Shown here one piece after another: positions 1 through 5,610 of a stretch of DNA of 6,298 nt. Under the pieces are notes generated by a model, which did no database searches, was not told the DNA's origin, and was given only the letters and a program-made list of their open reading frames with translations. The stretch covers positions 1 to 6,298 of the forward strand of contig DASRMF010000136.1 of NCBI GenBank assembly GCA_035648055.1, read 5' to 3'. Within the stretch, counting starts at the first letter, position 1. Each line of letters opens with the position of its first letter. Made by a program: the position numbers and the translations under genes. This stretch comes from Sediminicultor sp035648055 (GTDB lineage Bacteria; Atribacterota; Phoenicimicrobiia; Phoenicimicrobiales; Phoenicimicrobiaceae).

Positions 1-959
1 TTACCTTCATTTTCCGTCCATTCTGCTTCTTTTAAAAGAACTTCTTTATCTATATAAGCATTCTTCGTCTGATAGTTATTTTCAAAGGCTTTATTGAATA
101 AAATATCCTGTTTTTCACTCTCAAAAGTTAGTTGCTCCATGTTTGACCTTAAAGTTTGTAAATAAGCAGGTTCTTCCTTAAATTGAACCTGAATATCTTT
201 CGGTAGATCCAATTCAAGGTACCATTCATTCTGTTGTTGAATCAGATTTTGTTTTAGATTAAATAATTGATTCTCGGCTTCCATTAATGCTATTTTTGCC
301 TCAGTTTCCTGCTGGTAGCCCCCTTCGCCTAAGCGAATCTGTTGCTGTACTCTTTCTAAACTTTCAGTGGCTAATTGAAGGTTTTTATCGGAAATATTCA
401 CTTCTTTTGTTGAGCGGACAAGAGCCAGATAGCCTTCAATAAAATCAATCTGCTTTTCTGCTTCCTTCCAGGATAATTCTTCGGCTTTCTTTTTTAAATT
501 ATTTTTAGTTTGAAAGATTTGTTGTTCATTTTGAGTGTAAGAATTAGGGTAAATTTGTTTTTCGATTTGAATATTTGCATTGGCACTACTTACGATTTTC
601 CCTAAAGACATATCTGCAAAATCATCTTTATTCCAGGAGGTCTCAGCGGAAATATTGAAATCATCTGCAATGGTTTTTTCAGCTGTAAGTGTAATCAGAT
701 TGGTATTGCCTAGTCCCTTTCCAAAATCCCATATTGGGGTAGCACCTAAACTAACTTGGAAAGCTTTATCTGTATCAAGGATTGCTAAATCTCGTTCTAA
801 TGCGTCGATATTATTTTTGATTACCTCTATATCGTAGTTATGCTGTATTCCCCAATCAATAGCTTCTTTCAAGTCTATCTCTTTGGCCTGTAAGACGCTG
901 GGAATGAGTAAAATACTTGTTATAATAGCTGCAAAAAATGTGGCTTTATTAAATTTCAT
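1..959 (-). CDS. TolC-family outer membrane efflux protein, 3' end cut by window edge
   Basis: This reading frame starts at ATG 959-957 and stays open to the window edge, giving 319 residues without the C-terminus. Residues 1-25 form a signal peptide (basic start, hydrophobic core, likely cleavage after Q-A at 25). The segment after it (IDLKEAIDWGIQHNYDIEV) has the pattern with which outer membrane efflux proteins open. About residues 65-142 are rich in alternating polar and hydrophobic stretches with Gly, Trp, Tyr and Asn, as expected for a membrane beta hairpin. Long heptad-like helices follow, as in the periplasmic alpha-barrel. In the family, trimers form an exit duct through the outer membrane for efflux pumps or type I secretion. 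The start overlaps the stop of the upstream paralogue (TAATG), and AAGGAGG lies at 976-970, so the two are probably co-translated. The substrate and partner pump are not visible here. Confidence 0.85.
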   Translation of the reverse strand, partial: MKFNKATFFAAIITSILLIPSVLQAKEIDLKEAIDWGIQHNYDIEVIKNNIDALERDLAILDTDKAFQVSLGATPIWDFGKGLGNTNLITLTAEKTIADDFNISAETSWNKDDFADMSLGKIVSSANANIQIEKQIYPNSYTQNEQQIFQTKNNLKKKAEELSWKEAEKQIDFIEGYLALVRSTKEVNISDKNLQLATESLERVQQQIRLGEGGYQQETEAKIALMEAENQLFNLKQNLIQQQNEWYLELDLPKDIQVQFKEEPAYLQTLRSNMEQLTFESEKQDILFNKAFENNYQTKNAYIDKEVLLKEAEWTENEG

Positions 960-2023
960 TATTGTATATCCTCCTTATTCAAATTTCCCATGATGGATTG
1001 TAAATTAAGTAGGGCATTGTAATAATTACGAACTGAGGAAGCTAACCGATATTCTGCTTCAAGAACACCTACCATAGCAGATAGCTCTTCGTCTTCACTT
1101 GCCAATCCTGCTTTGACTTGATTGCTGATGATTAGTTTATGTTGGTATATTTGATCCAGGCTATTTTGACTTGAGGTAATGTCATTTTTCGTTTGCACAT
1201 AATTTTGCCATTGAGATTCTATCTGATAATCCAGGTTTTGTTGAGCAATTTGATAGTCAAGCTTGGTTACTGCTAAATTATTTTCCAATTTATTTAAATC
1301 TATCTCGGGAGTATCCGAAACTTTACTTTTCTCTAATTCCAGGCTTGCTAAATCGATTTCCAGATTGTTCATTTGTAGTGCTACACTGTTTTGTCTTCCT
1401 TTTTGCAATGCTTCATCTAATTTGATTTCTTTAAAATCGGGGGCATTTATTTCTGCCAACTCAAACTGACTTTTTGAATTTACCCCTAAGGTCATTTGAA
1501 AATTTCCCAGCAATTTTTGATAGTCTAATTTTGAGCTTTCAAAGGAAAATAATGCATCATAATATATATTGCTCTGTTCCAGGACATCCAGTTCAACTTT
1601 ATATCCGGCTTTGGCCTGAACTTTTATATTTTCCAGGGTATTTTTTTCTATTACTGACGTTTTTTCTTTGACTTGCAAGTCTTTTTGAGCTAATTTCAAT
1701 TGGAGATATTCATCAACGACTTGAATGATCAGATCTTCTTTTTTCTGTTGGTATTGCTCTTTTTCCTGGATGAGTAATAATTCATTTTGTCTTTCTAACA
1801 AATTAGATTGGCTTAACAGGTTTTCAGCTTCATTCCTTTTGGCATCGATTTCTGCATTTTTCAACTGATAACCGGCTTTCTGGAATTCAAAATTATTGGC
1901 TAATGCCATTTCTGCAGCTTGAGGAAGATCCAGATTGATACTTTCCTGAGCATCAATCTGACTGCTACCTATCGCTAAAATACTAAATAACAAATATGCG
2001 AGAATGACCAATTTTTTCTTCAT
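959..2023 (-). CDS. Short TolC-family protein apparently lacking the beta-barrel strands
   Basis: The protein is 354 residues long. I chose ATG 2023-2021 over an in-frame ATG at 2074 because AGGAGG sits 6 bases upstream of it and the product then begins with a clean signal peptide (MKKKLVILAYLLFSILAIG, likely cleavage after A25). The segment INLDLPQAAEMALANN is the typical opening of outer membrane efflux proteins. The rest reads as two long helical repeats, residues about 27-200 and 215-345, rich in Glu, Lys, Gln and Leu. At the two places where TolC proteins insert membrane strands I see only helix or a very short turn (T-P-E-I-D-L in the second repeat), which fits its being shorter than usual TolC proteins (about 430-490 residues). 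I infer a periplasmic alpha-barrel-like protein that may pair with the neighbouring paralogue. It is first in the operon. Confidence 0.8.
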   Translation of the reverse strand: MKKKLVILAYLLFSILAIGSSQIDAQESINLDLPQAAEMALANNFEFQKAGYQLKNAEIDAKRNEAENLLSQSNLLERQNELLLIQEKEQYQQKKEDLIIQVVDEYLQLKLAQKDLQVKEKTSVIEKNTLENIKVQAKAGYKVELDVLEQSNIYYDALFSFESSKLDYQKLLGNFQMTLGVNSKSQFELAEINAPDFKEIKLDEALQKGRQNSVALQMNNLEIDLASLELEKSKVSDTPEIDLNKLENNLAVTKLDYQIAQQNLDYQIESQWQNYVQTKNDITSSQNSLDQIYQHKLIISNQVKAGLASEDEELSAMVGVLEAEYRLASSVRNYYNALLNLQSIMGNLNKEDIQ

Positions 2024-2029
2024 AGCTTG

Positions 2030-2035
2030 CCTCCT
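2030..2035 (-). promoter_or_regulatory. Ribosome binding site that decides the start of the short TolC gene
   Basis: On the minus strand AGGAGG is followed by 6 bases and ATG at 2023. The upstream in-frame ATG at 2074 has no comparable site and would put a charged extension in front of the signal peptide. Confidence 0.75.
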
Positions 2036-2084
2036 GCTAAAAATAAATTTAAAGATATGATCTTTTATTTTCACTTATTTTAAT

Positions 2085-2112
2085 ATTATAATCTAAAATC
2101 TCTATAAAGCAA
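2085..2112 (-). promoter_or_regulatory. Sigma-70/A-type promoter of the TolC operon
   Basis: On the minus strand a perfect TATAAT (plus positions 2090-2085) is preceded, after 16 bases, by TTGCTT (2112-2107), a weak -35. Transcription would start about 55 bases before the short TolC gene. An AT-only hairpin (ATAAAAT/ATTTTAT, 2126-2132 with 2143-2149) lies just upstream and may be an UP-like AT tract. Confidence 0.55.
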
Positions 2113-2160
2113 AAATTAAGTTTTTATAAAATGAAAATTAAAATTTTATTAACTCTATGG

Positions 2161-2176
2161 AAGACATGGGGTTAAA
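2161..2176 (+). repeat. 16-base direct repeat, copy 1
   Basis: The 16-mer AAGACATGGGGTTAAA occurs here and again, identical, at 5536-5551. This copy lies in the divergent intergenic region and lacks the strong pairing partner that copy 2 has, although CCC at 2190-2192 could pair weakly. A shorter inverted match (TAACCCCAT, 2367-2375) lies on the other side of element copy A. It may be a relic of a REP- or IS200-type palindrome, but no transposase gene is in the window. Confidence 0.6.
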
Positions 2177-2216
2177 GCTTTCCCTTTCCACCCAAAAATC
2201 AGAAACCTTTTCTTTT

Positions 2217-2296
2217 AAAAAGAAGGATTTTATAAACCTTTTGTCGTATTAGTATTAAGGTGCAGAAAAATTGAAAAAGAATTATTAATTTAACCG
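2217..2296 (+). repeat. Intergenic promoter-like element, copy A (upstream of dus)
   Basis: The copy contains AAAAAGAAGGA (2217-2227), then AAACCTT, then TTGTCGTATTAGTATTAA from 2241, a block GCAGAAAAATTGAAAAAGA, and TTTAACCG at its end. The same order is found in copies B and C, and a reduced version in D. GAAGGA (2222-2227) and CGTAT (2245-2249) are 17 bases apart. The GAAGGA/CGTAT pair resembles the -35/-10 layout of ECF sigma promoters such as Bacillus SigW (TGAAAC, 16-17 bases, CGTA). AAGG and CCTT form a small dyad. It points toward the leader peptide and dus. Confidence 0.7.
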
Positions 2297-2343
2297 CTAT
2301 TATGCTACAGTGAGCAGAGTGATTAAAAAAAGCGAGGGAGAAG

Positions 2344-2397
2344 ATGAAAAATAATATTACAAAATCTAACCCCATAATTTCATTTAATAAATTGTGA
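2344..2397 (+). CDS. Putative 17-codon leader peptide translationally coupled to dus
   Basis: ATG at 2344 follows a purine-rich GAGGGAG (2334-2340; GAGG is 6 bases from the ATG) and opens a 17-residue frame, MKNNITKSNPIISFNKL. Its TGA (2395-2397) shares its last base with the dus ATG (TGATG). The dus start has no ribosome binding site of its own, so ribosomes finishing this short frame could reinitiate on dus. The peptide resembles nothing I know, and no run of one regulatory codon is seen, so classical amino acid attenuation is not suggested. It could be a chance frame. Confidence 0.4.
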   Translation: MKNNITKSNPIISFNKL

Positions 2398-3332
2398 TGG
2401 AATATCTTAAGATTGGAAATCTGCACTTAAAACACCGGACTATACTAGCCCCCATGGCATCCCTCACTGATATTGTCTTCAGAAGGGTCGTTGATGAAAT
2501 CGGTGGAGTAGGGCTTATGGTAACTGAACTGATCTCTGCGGAAGGGCTCAGAAGGAAGCAGGGCAGAACCCTCTCAATGATCAGGTCATTCGATTTTAAC
2601 ACTCCGCAGTTTATCCAGCTTTTCGGAAGTGAACCGGAGTCATTCATAGATGCGGTAAAATATATTGAAGACGAAACTGATTTTTCCGGGATAGATATAA
2701 ATATGGGGTGTCCGGTACGGAAGATGATAAAAAAGAGGGCAGGTGCGGCTTTACTTAAAGATCCGAAAAAAATTGGAGAGATCTGCAGAAAGCTCAGGAA
2801 AGTGATCAACATCCCTTTCACAGTAAAGATAAGGCTTGGATATGAAGAGGAGAATGTATTCGAGATACTGAAAGTACTTGAAAATGAGGGGGTTGATGCG
2901 GTTACTGTTCATTTCAGGCTGAAAACGGACAGATACAATTCGGAAGCAAGGTGGGAATATGCAGAGAGAATTAAAGAGCGGTCAGGTTTAAAGATCATCG
3001 GGAACGGAAATATCTTAAACCGGGACGAAGCATTGGAAAGATTAAATATAGTGGACGGAATAATGATCGGTAGGGGAGCAATAAGTAATCCGTTCATATT
3101 CGCCGAAATGCAGGATGAAATGCCTAGCCCCGAAGATAAAAAGGAGATCGCTGAAAGGATAATGGCTCTTGTGGAAGAATATTACCCGCCTGAATTAAGG
3201 CTTCTCAGGATAAAAGCTTTCACAAAATATCTTGCTTCTGGCAAACCTTATGTAAAAAAAATAAAGCATAAGATCTATGCATCAAAAACTTTCGATGATG
3301 TCAAACAATTCTTCAGGGAATTAGATTTTTAA
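2397..3332 (+). CDS. dus: tRNA-dihydrouridine synthase (Dus family)
   Basis: The enzyme reduces specific uridines in tRNA to dihydrouridine, using FMN and NADPH in the cytoplasm. I take ATG 2397 (311 residues); a GTG directly before it would add one residue. The family's motifs appear in order on a TIM barrel: A-P-M-A-S-L-T-D at 18-25 (FMN phosphate region), Q-L-F-G at 74-77, I-N-M-G-C-P at 101-106 with catalytic Cys105, the following K-x-x-x-R-A-G-A-A-L-L-K-D-P, V-K-I-R-L-G with Lys144, V-H at 171-172, G-N-G-N-I at 202-206 and I-G-R-G at 224-227. The C-terminal helical domain is present, so the length is normal. The segment after His172 reads F-R-L-K-T-D-R-Y in place of the common G-R-T, a variant of the usual substrate-side loop. 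G+C looks clearly higher than in the TolC genes. I cannot assign it to a DusA, B or C subgroup. Confidence 0.93.
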   Translation: MEYLKIGNLHLKHRTILAPMASLTDIVFRRVVDEIGGVGLMVTELISAEGLRRKQGRTLSMIRSFDFNTPQFIQLFGSEPESFIDAVKYIEDETDFSGIDINMGCPVRKMIKKRAGAALLKDPKKIGEICRKLRKVINIPFTVKIRLGYEEENVFEILKVLENEGVDAVTVHFRLKTDRYNSEARWEYAERIKERSGLKIIGNGNILNRDEALERLNIVDGIMIGRGAISNPFIFAEMQDEMPSPEDKKEIAERIMALVEEYYPPELRLLRIKAFTKYLASGKPYVKKIKHKIYASKTFDDVKQFFRELDF

Positions 3333-3369
3333 CCAAAATTATAAATTAATTCATATTAGTAAGACAATC

Positions 3370-3420
3370 GTGTAATAGAATGGAGTCAGCCAGTTGAAAC
3401 CTACCCCCATTTTATTACGC
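3370..3420 (+). other. Long imperfect hairpin after dus
   Basis: GTAATAGAATGG (3372-3383) pairs with CCATTTTATTAC (3407-3418), twelve pairs including one G-U, and can extend by a U-G and a G-C pair at 3370-3371/3419-3420. The loop is 23 bases. It starts about 40 bases after the dus stop and could serve as a 3' end or processing structure. It has no U-run directly behind it, so it is not a standard intrinsic terminator. The next T-tract is about 20 bases downstream, inside element copy B. Confidence 0.5.
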
Positions 3421-3541
3421 ACCTTGTATTTCGCAACTATTTTTTAAAAAAAGAAGGATTTTTTAAAACCTTTTGTCGTATTAATATTAGGGTGTAGTAA
3501 AATTGAAAAAGACTAATTCTTTTAACCGTTGGTGGCGATTC
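3419..3541 (+). repeat. Intergenic promoter-like element, copy B (upstream of the 152-residue gene)
   Basis: The order is GCACCTTGTATTTCGCAACT, a T6A7 tract, GAAGGA (3453-3458), AAAACCTTTT, GTCGTATTAATATTA, GTGTAGTAAAATTG, AAAAAGACTAATTCTTTT, then CCGTTGGTGGCGATTC. From GAAGG to GATTC it matches copy C with about six differences in roughly 90 bases. Weaker likeness extends upstream to AGCCAG (3388) and downstream to about 3555. GAAGGA and CGTAT are 18 bases apart. A second reading is TTGTCG (3473-3478), 19 bases, TAAAAT (3498-3503) as a sigma-A promoter, with TTTGTCGTA resembling a Spo0A box (consensus TTTGTCGAA). AAAAGA/TCTTTT around CTAAT gives a 6-pair hairpin in the presumed transcript. 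Confidence 0.75.
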
Positions 3542-3661
3542 GATAAGGTAAATATATATTTTCGAAGTGCGATAAAGAACCATCCCCTTGTCTTACTTTG
3601 GGGTGAAGAAGAGAGGTCAGATCTCAACGTTTAACGTAACTTCTTTCTGAAGGAGGCTATT
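3542..3661 (+). other. Long untranslated leader of the 152-residue gene
   Basis: These 120 bases between element copy B and the TTG start contain no credible frame. GAAGAAG near 3606-3612 can pair with CTTCTTTC just before the ribosome binding site, GAGA/TCTC and ACGT/ACGT mini-hairpins lie between them, and CCCC/GGGG flank a short loop near 3585-3604. If transcription starts in copy B, this would be part of a leader of about 170 bases. A regulatory fold is possible, but I recognise no known riboswitch. Confidence 0.3.
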
Positions 3662-4120
3662 TTGAAAAGAGTACCCAAAAAAGACGTGGAACAGTTCTGG
3701 AAGAAAAAAGAAGAGGATATTGGAGAGAAAATTAAAGGGAGGAGTATGGCCCAGTTCACCGGTGTCTATCAGAACTTTTCCGGACCGATTCTAGGAATTA
3801 TATTTTATACCGAGAGCGCTTTTTATTTTCAGACTTTTCCCCGGAGAAACTTGCTCTTTTCTTTTATGAGAGCTGAGCAGCCGGAACGCGAAGAGAACCA
3901 GTTAAATTTTCTCATTCTCTGGTCCGATATGGAAAAGATCGAACTTCCTCCCAGAAAACATCCTTTTTTGGCACTTTTATCTCCTGCAGATTATCGGATT
4001 TTCATTGACTACCAGAGAAACGGTCAAAAAATGACCCTAACACTAATCATGCACTGTCTGGAGGATTGCAGCAGGTTAATCGATTTTTATAAAGATCACA
4101 AAACAAAAAAGGAATGGTAA
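3662..4120 (+). CDS. Unrecognised 152-residue cytoplasmic protein, possibly PH-like fold
   Basis: A TTG start is supported by AAGGAGG at 3650-3656, 5 bases upstream. An internal ATG at 3746 (residue 29) has GGAGG almost touching it, so it is the weaker choice. I do not recognise the family. Residues 1-27 are a highly charged, probably helical lead. Residues 30-130 look like alternating beta strands (T-G-V-Y, I-L-G-I-I-F-Y, A-F-Y-F-Q-T-F, F-L-I-L-W, Y-R-I-F-I-D-Y, M-T-L-T-L-I-M). A closing helix (C-S-R-L-I-D-F-Y) runs at about 136-143. That order, strands capped by one C-terminal helix, is compatible with a bacterial PH/GRAM-like domain. This is only a shape argument. There is no signal peptide, membrane span or catalytic motif. 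Its composition is closer to dus than to the TolC genes. Confidence 0.75.
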   Translation: MKRVPKKDVEQFWKKKEEDIGEKIKGRSMAQFTGVYQNFSGPILGIIFYTESAFYFQTFPRRNLLFSFMRAEQPEREENQLNFLILWSDMEKIELPPRKHPFLALLSPADYRIFIDYQRNGQKMTLTLIMHCLEDCSRLIDFYKDHKTKKEW

Positions 4121-4149
4121 ATTATCTATCATAAAGCCAGATTGACTTA

Positions 4150-4271
4150 CACCTAATACATCTCGCAACTTTTTTTAAAAAAAGAAGGATTTTTTAAAAC
4201 TTTTGTCGTATTAATATTAAGATGTAGAAAAATTGGAAAAGACTAATTCTTTTAACTGTTGGTGGCGATTC
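4150..4271 (+). repeat. Intergenic promoter-like element, copy C (upstream of the broken nucleotidyltransferase gene)
   Basis: This is nearly the same as copy B: CTCGCAACT, a T6A7 tract, GAAGGA (4182-4187), AAAACTTTT with one C lost, GTCGTATTAATATTA, GTAGAAAAATTGG, AAAAGACTAATTCTTTT and CTGTTGGTGGCGATTC. GAAGGA and CGTAT are 17 bases apart. The hairpin AAAAGA/TCTTTT is kept. Compared with B, the stretch holding the right arm of the 3370-3420 hairpin is missing. The element runs into the beginning of the open frame at 4259, which argues that this frame starts later, at ATG 4322. Confidence 0.75.
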
Positions 4272-4321
4272 AATATGATAAACATAAAATACTACAATTG
4301 TATTCAGAAAGAACTACAATA

Positions 4322-4897
4322 ATGGATTTATTCAGTATTACAAAATCTAAATTAAGAGAAGAACTCTTAGCACTCTATTTTACCAATCCAGATAAAAAAC
4401 ACTATCTAAGAGAGTTAGAGAGAATACTTAACTTTTCAGTAGGAAATATTCGCCGTGAGTTGATTAAACTTGAAAGTACAGGACTTTTTCTTAGTGAAAA
4501 CAAAGGAAACCTCGTTTACTATTATTTAAATAAATCTTATCCTCTTTTTGAAGAATTAAAGAGTATTATCTTTAAAACCTCCGGTGCCCCCAAAATGCTT
4601 CAAAATATCTTAGAAAAATTTAATGGTATAAGTCAGGCTTTTATTTATGGTTCTTTCGCTAAAAGAGAAGAGAGAGAGAGGGTAGCGATATAGATCTATT
4701 AATTATAGGTAATATTGATGAGGATAAATTGATTGAAGAAATAGGTAAATTAGAGAGAAAATTACAAAGAGAAATAAATTATTCTATTTTACGAGAAAGA
4801 AGATTTTAATAAGAAGAAAAAAGAAGGCAATTCTTTTATTTTAGATATTTTAAGAGAGAAGAAAATTTTATTAATAGGGGATGAAAATGCTCTATGA
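4322..4897 (+). pseudogene. Winged-helix plus minimal nucleotidyltransferase (MNT) gene, broken by two frameshifts
   Basis: The intact first part (ATG 4322 to about 4668) encodes a winged-helix DNA-binding domain (residues about 7-72, K-H-Y-L-R-E-L-E-R-I with recognition helix S-V-G-N-I-R-R-E-L-I-K-L-E) and the start of a nucleotidyltransferase domain (F-I-Y-G-S-F-A-K at 107-114). The frame then stops at 4691-4693. Removing one AG unit from the (AG)6 tract at 4669-4680 restores R-E-G-S-D-I-D-L-L-I-I-G, the family's metal-binding G-S-F-(x)n-D-x-D motif. A second shift, one extra A in GAAAGAAG near 4795-4802, must also be undone to read on to TGA at 4895-4897. The repaired frame is 190 residues, a normal length for this two-domain type. 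Such proteins are found in MNT/HEPN toxin-antitoxin-like loci. No clear ribosome binding site precedes ATG 4322. Confidence 0.85.
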
Positions 4898-5037
4898 AGA
4901 TGCACTAAAAATAATGTTGAATCAAGGTTTAATTTTTTACCTTCTTTTCTGCCGAATTTCAAACGAAAGAAGATTATTTGTAAAATAAAACCAAAGTCTC
5001 AGAATTTCCTTTTGATTGCAACCCGTAACCTAAATAT

Positions 5038-5067
5038 TTGACCGAGCGACTAACAGACAGATAAACT
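5038..5067 (+). promoter_or_regulatory. Possible sigma-70/A-type promoter for the DsrE-family gene
   Basis: TTGACC (5038-5043, five of six bases of the -35 consensus) is followed after 18 bases by TAAACT (5062-5067, four of six of the -10 consensus). The start point would be about 60 bases before the gene. The rest of the 4898-5133 stretch holds no convincing gene. Confidence 0.35.
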
Positions 5068-5068
5068 A

Positions 5069-5089
5069 TATTTTCTTGAATAGAAAATA
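5069..5089 (+). other. Small hairpin in the leader of the DsrE-family gene
   Basis: TATTTTC (5069-5075) pairs perfectly with GAAAATA (5083-5089) around the 7-base loop TTGAATA. It overlaps the expected transcription start and lies about 30 bases before the ribosome binding site. Its stem is AT-rich and of modest stability. Confidence 0.3.
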
Positions 5090-5133
5090 GGTCCCTATTA
5101 TTTCAAATTTTATTTTTATAAGGAGGTAATATA

Positions 5134-5478
5134 ATGAATAATGGGAAAAGACTTTATATTTTATGGAGCAATCAAGATCCGGTGACTGCTGAAAAGATGG
5201 TTTTCATGTATGCTCTTAATAGTAAATTGAGGAAATGGTGGGATGAGGTCATAATAATAGTATGGGGAGGTTCTACAAAGTTAATTACCGAAAGCAAAGA
5301 GATACAGGATAAAATTAAAGATTTAATCAAGGAGGGAGTAGAATTTTCTGCCTGTAAAGCATGTGCTGAACAATTAGGTGCAGTTGATGTTTTGGAAAAA
5401 CTTGGAATCGAGGTAAAGTATTGGGGCCAGCCTTTGACGGATATTATTCAAAATGGAGAGAAATTGATAACCATTTAA
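5134..5478 (+). CDS. DsrE/DsrF-like family protein with CxxC
   Basis: The product has 114 residues, starting at ATG 5134 behind AAGGAGG (5120-5126, 7 bases). It shows the DsrE fold pattern: an N-terminal strand (R-L-Y-I-L-W-S-N), a helix with M-V-F-M-Y-A, a second strand (V-I-I-I-V-W-G-G) and then the family's signature block G-V-E-F-S-A-C-K-A-C-A-E-Q-L-G with Cys74 and Cys77, ending in G-I-E-V-K-Y-W-G-Q-P-L-T. Family members handle protein-bound sulfur, as in the Tus relay to tRNA or dissimilatory sulfur metabolism. Many short, solitary members such as this one have no known partner. No Dsr or Tus gene is next to it, so the sulfur role is inferred from family alone. It is a cytoplasmic protein of normal family length, apparently its own transcription unit. 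Confidence 0.85.
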   Translation: MNNGKRLYILWSNQDPVTAEKMVFMYALNSKLRKWWDEVIIIVWGGSTKLITESKEIQDKIKDLIKEGVEFSACKACAEQLGAVDVLEKLGIEVKYWGQPLTDIIQNGEKLITI

Positions 5479-5531
5479 GTTTGCCCCTGAGACCGTTGCA
5501 ATAGTTAATAATTCGATAATTCTTTCTATTA

Positions 5532-5579
5532 TATAAAGACATGGGGTTAAATATTTATTTTTGGTCCCATGTTCTTATA
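5532..5579 (+). repeat. Strong imperfect hairpin carrying 16-base repeat copy 2
   Basis: TATAAAGACATGGG (5532-5545) pairs with CCCATGTTCTTATA (5566-5579): fourteen positions with one A-C mismatch and one G-U pair, and a 20-base loop. The left arm includes the 16-mer AAGACATGGGGTTAAA (5536-5551) found also at 2161-2176. It sits between the DsrE-family stop and the VOC gene without a following U-run, so it is not an obvious terminator. A palindromic REP- or IS200-end-like remnant is the preferred reading, with low certainty. Confidence 0.6.
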
Positions 5580-5610
5580 CGTTAAGTGAAGTATTGCCAT
5601 GTATCATACG

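Noticed and set aside
580..837. Plus-strand frame of 85 codons
   Set aside because: Antisense to the TolC-like gene, which has a signal peptide, a ribosome binding site and family motifs.
1263..1671. Two plus-strand frames (68 and 65 codons)
   Set aside because: Both are antisense to the short TolC-like gene and have no ribosome binding site or family resemblance.
2199..2426. Minus-strand frame of 75 codons with hydrophobic content
   Set aside because: It lies across element copy A and the dus start; the hydrophobic look comes from reading A/T-rich repeat sequence.
2384..2821. Minus-strand frame of 145 codons
   Set aside because: Mirror of the dus coding strand, which carries all Dus motifs.
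2909..3097. Minus-strand frame of 62 codons
   Set aside because: Antisense shadow inside dus.
4259..4321. Upstream TTG/GTG start extending the nucleotidyltransferase frame by 21 codons
   Set aside because: This stretch is the tail of element copy C, whose twin in copy B is non-coding in the same frame, and no ribosome binding site precedes it.
2356..4350. Shared 14-mer ATTACAAAATCTAA in the leader peptide (2356-2369) and near the start of the nucleotidyltransferase gene (4337-4350)
   Set aside because: The match is short and A/T-rich and flanking sequence does not continue it, so chance is likely in DNA of this composition.
4881..4988. Short plus-strand frame MKMLYEDALK... of 35 codons overlapping the end of the nucleotidyltransferase pseudogene, where a HEPN partner gene would be expected
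   Set aside because: It has only a GGGG purine run in front, ends quickly, and shows no HEPN motif (R-x4-6-H). It could be a remnant, but nothing positive supports a gene.
5479..5531. Intrinsic terminator after the DsrE-family gene
   Set aside because: No GC-rich stem followed by a U-run is present here; the downstream hairpin at 5532-5579 lacks the U-run.
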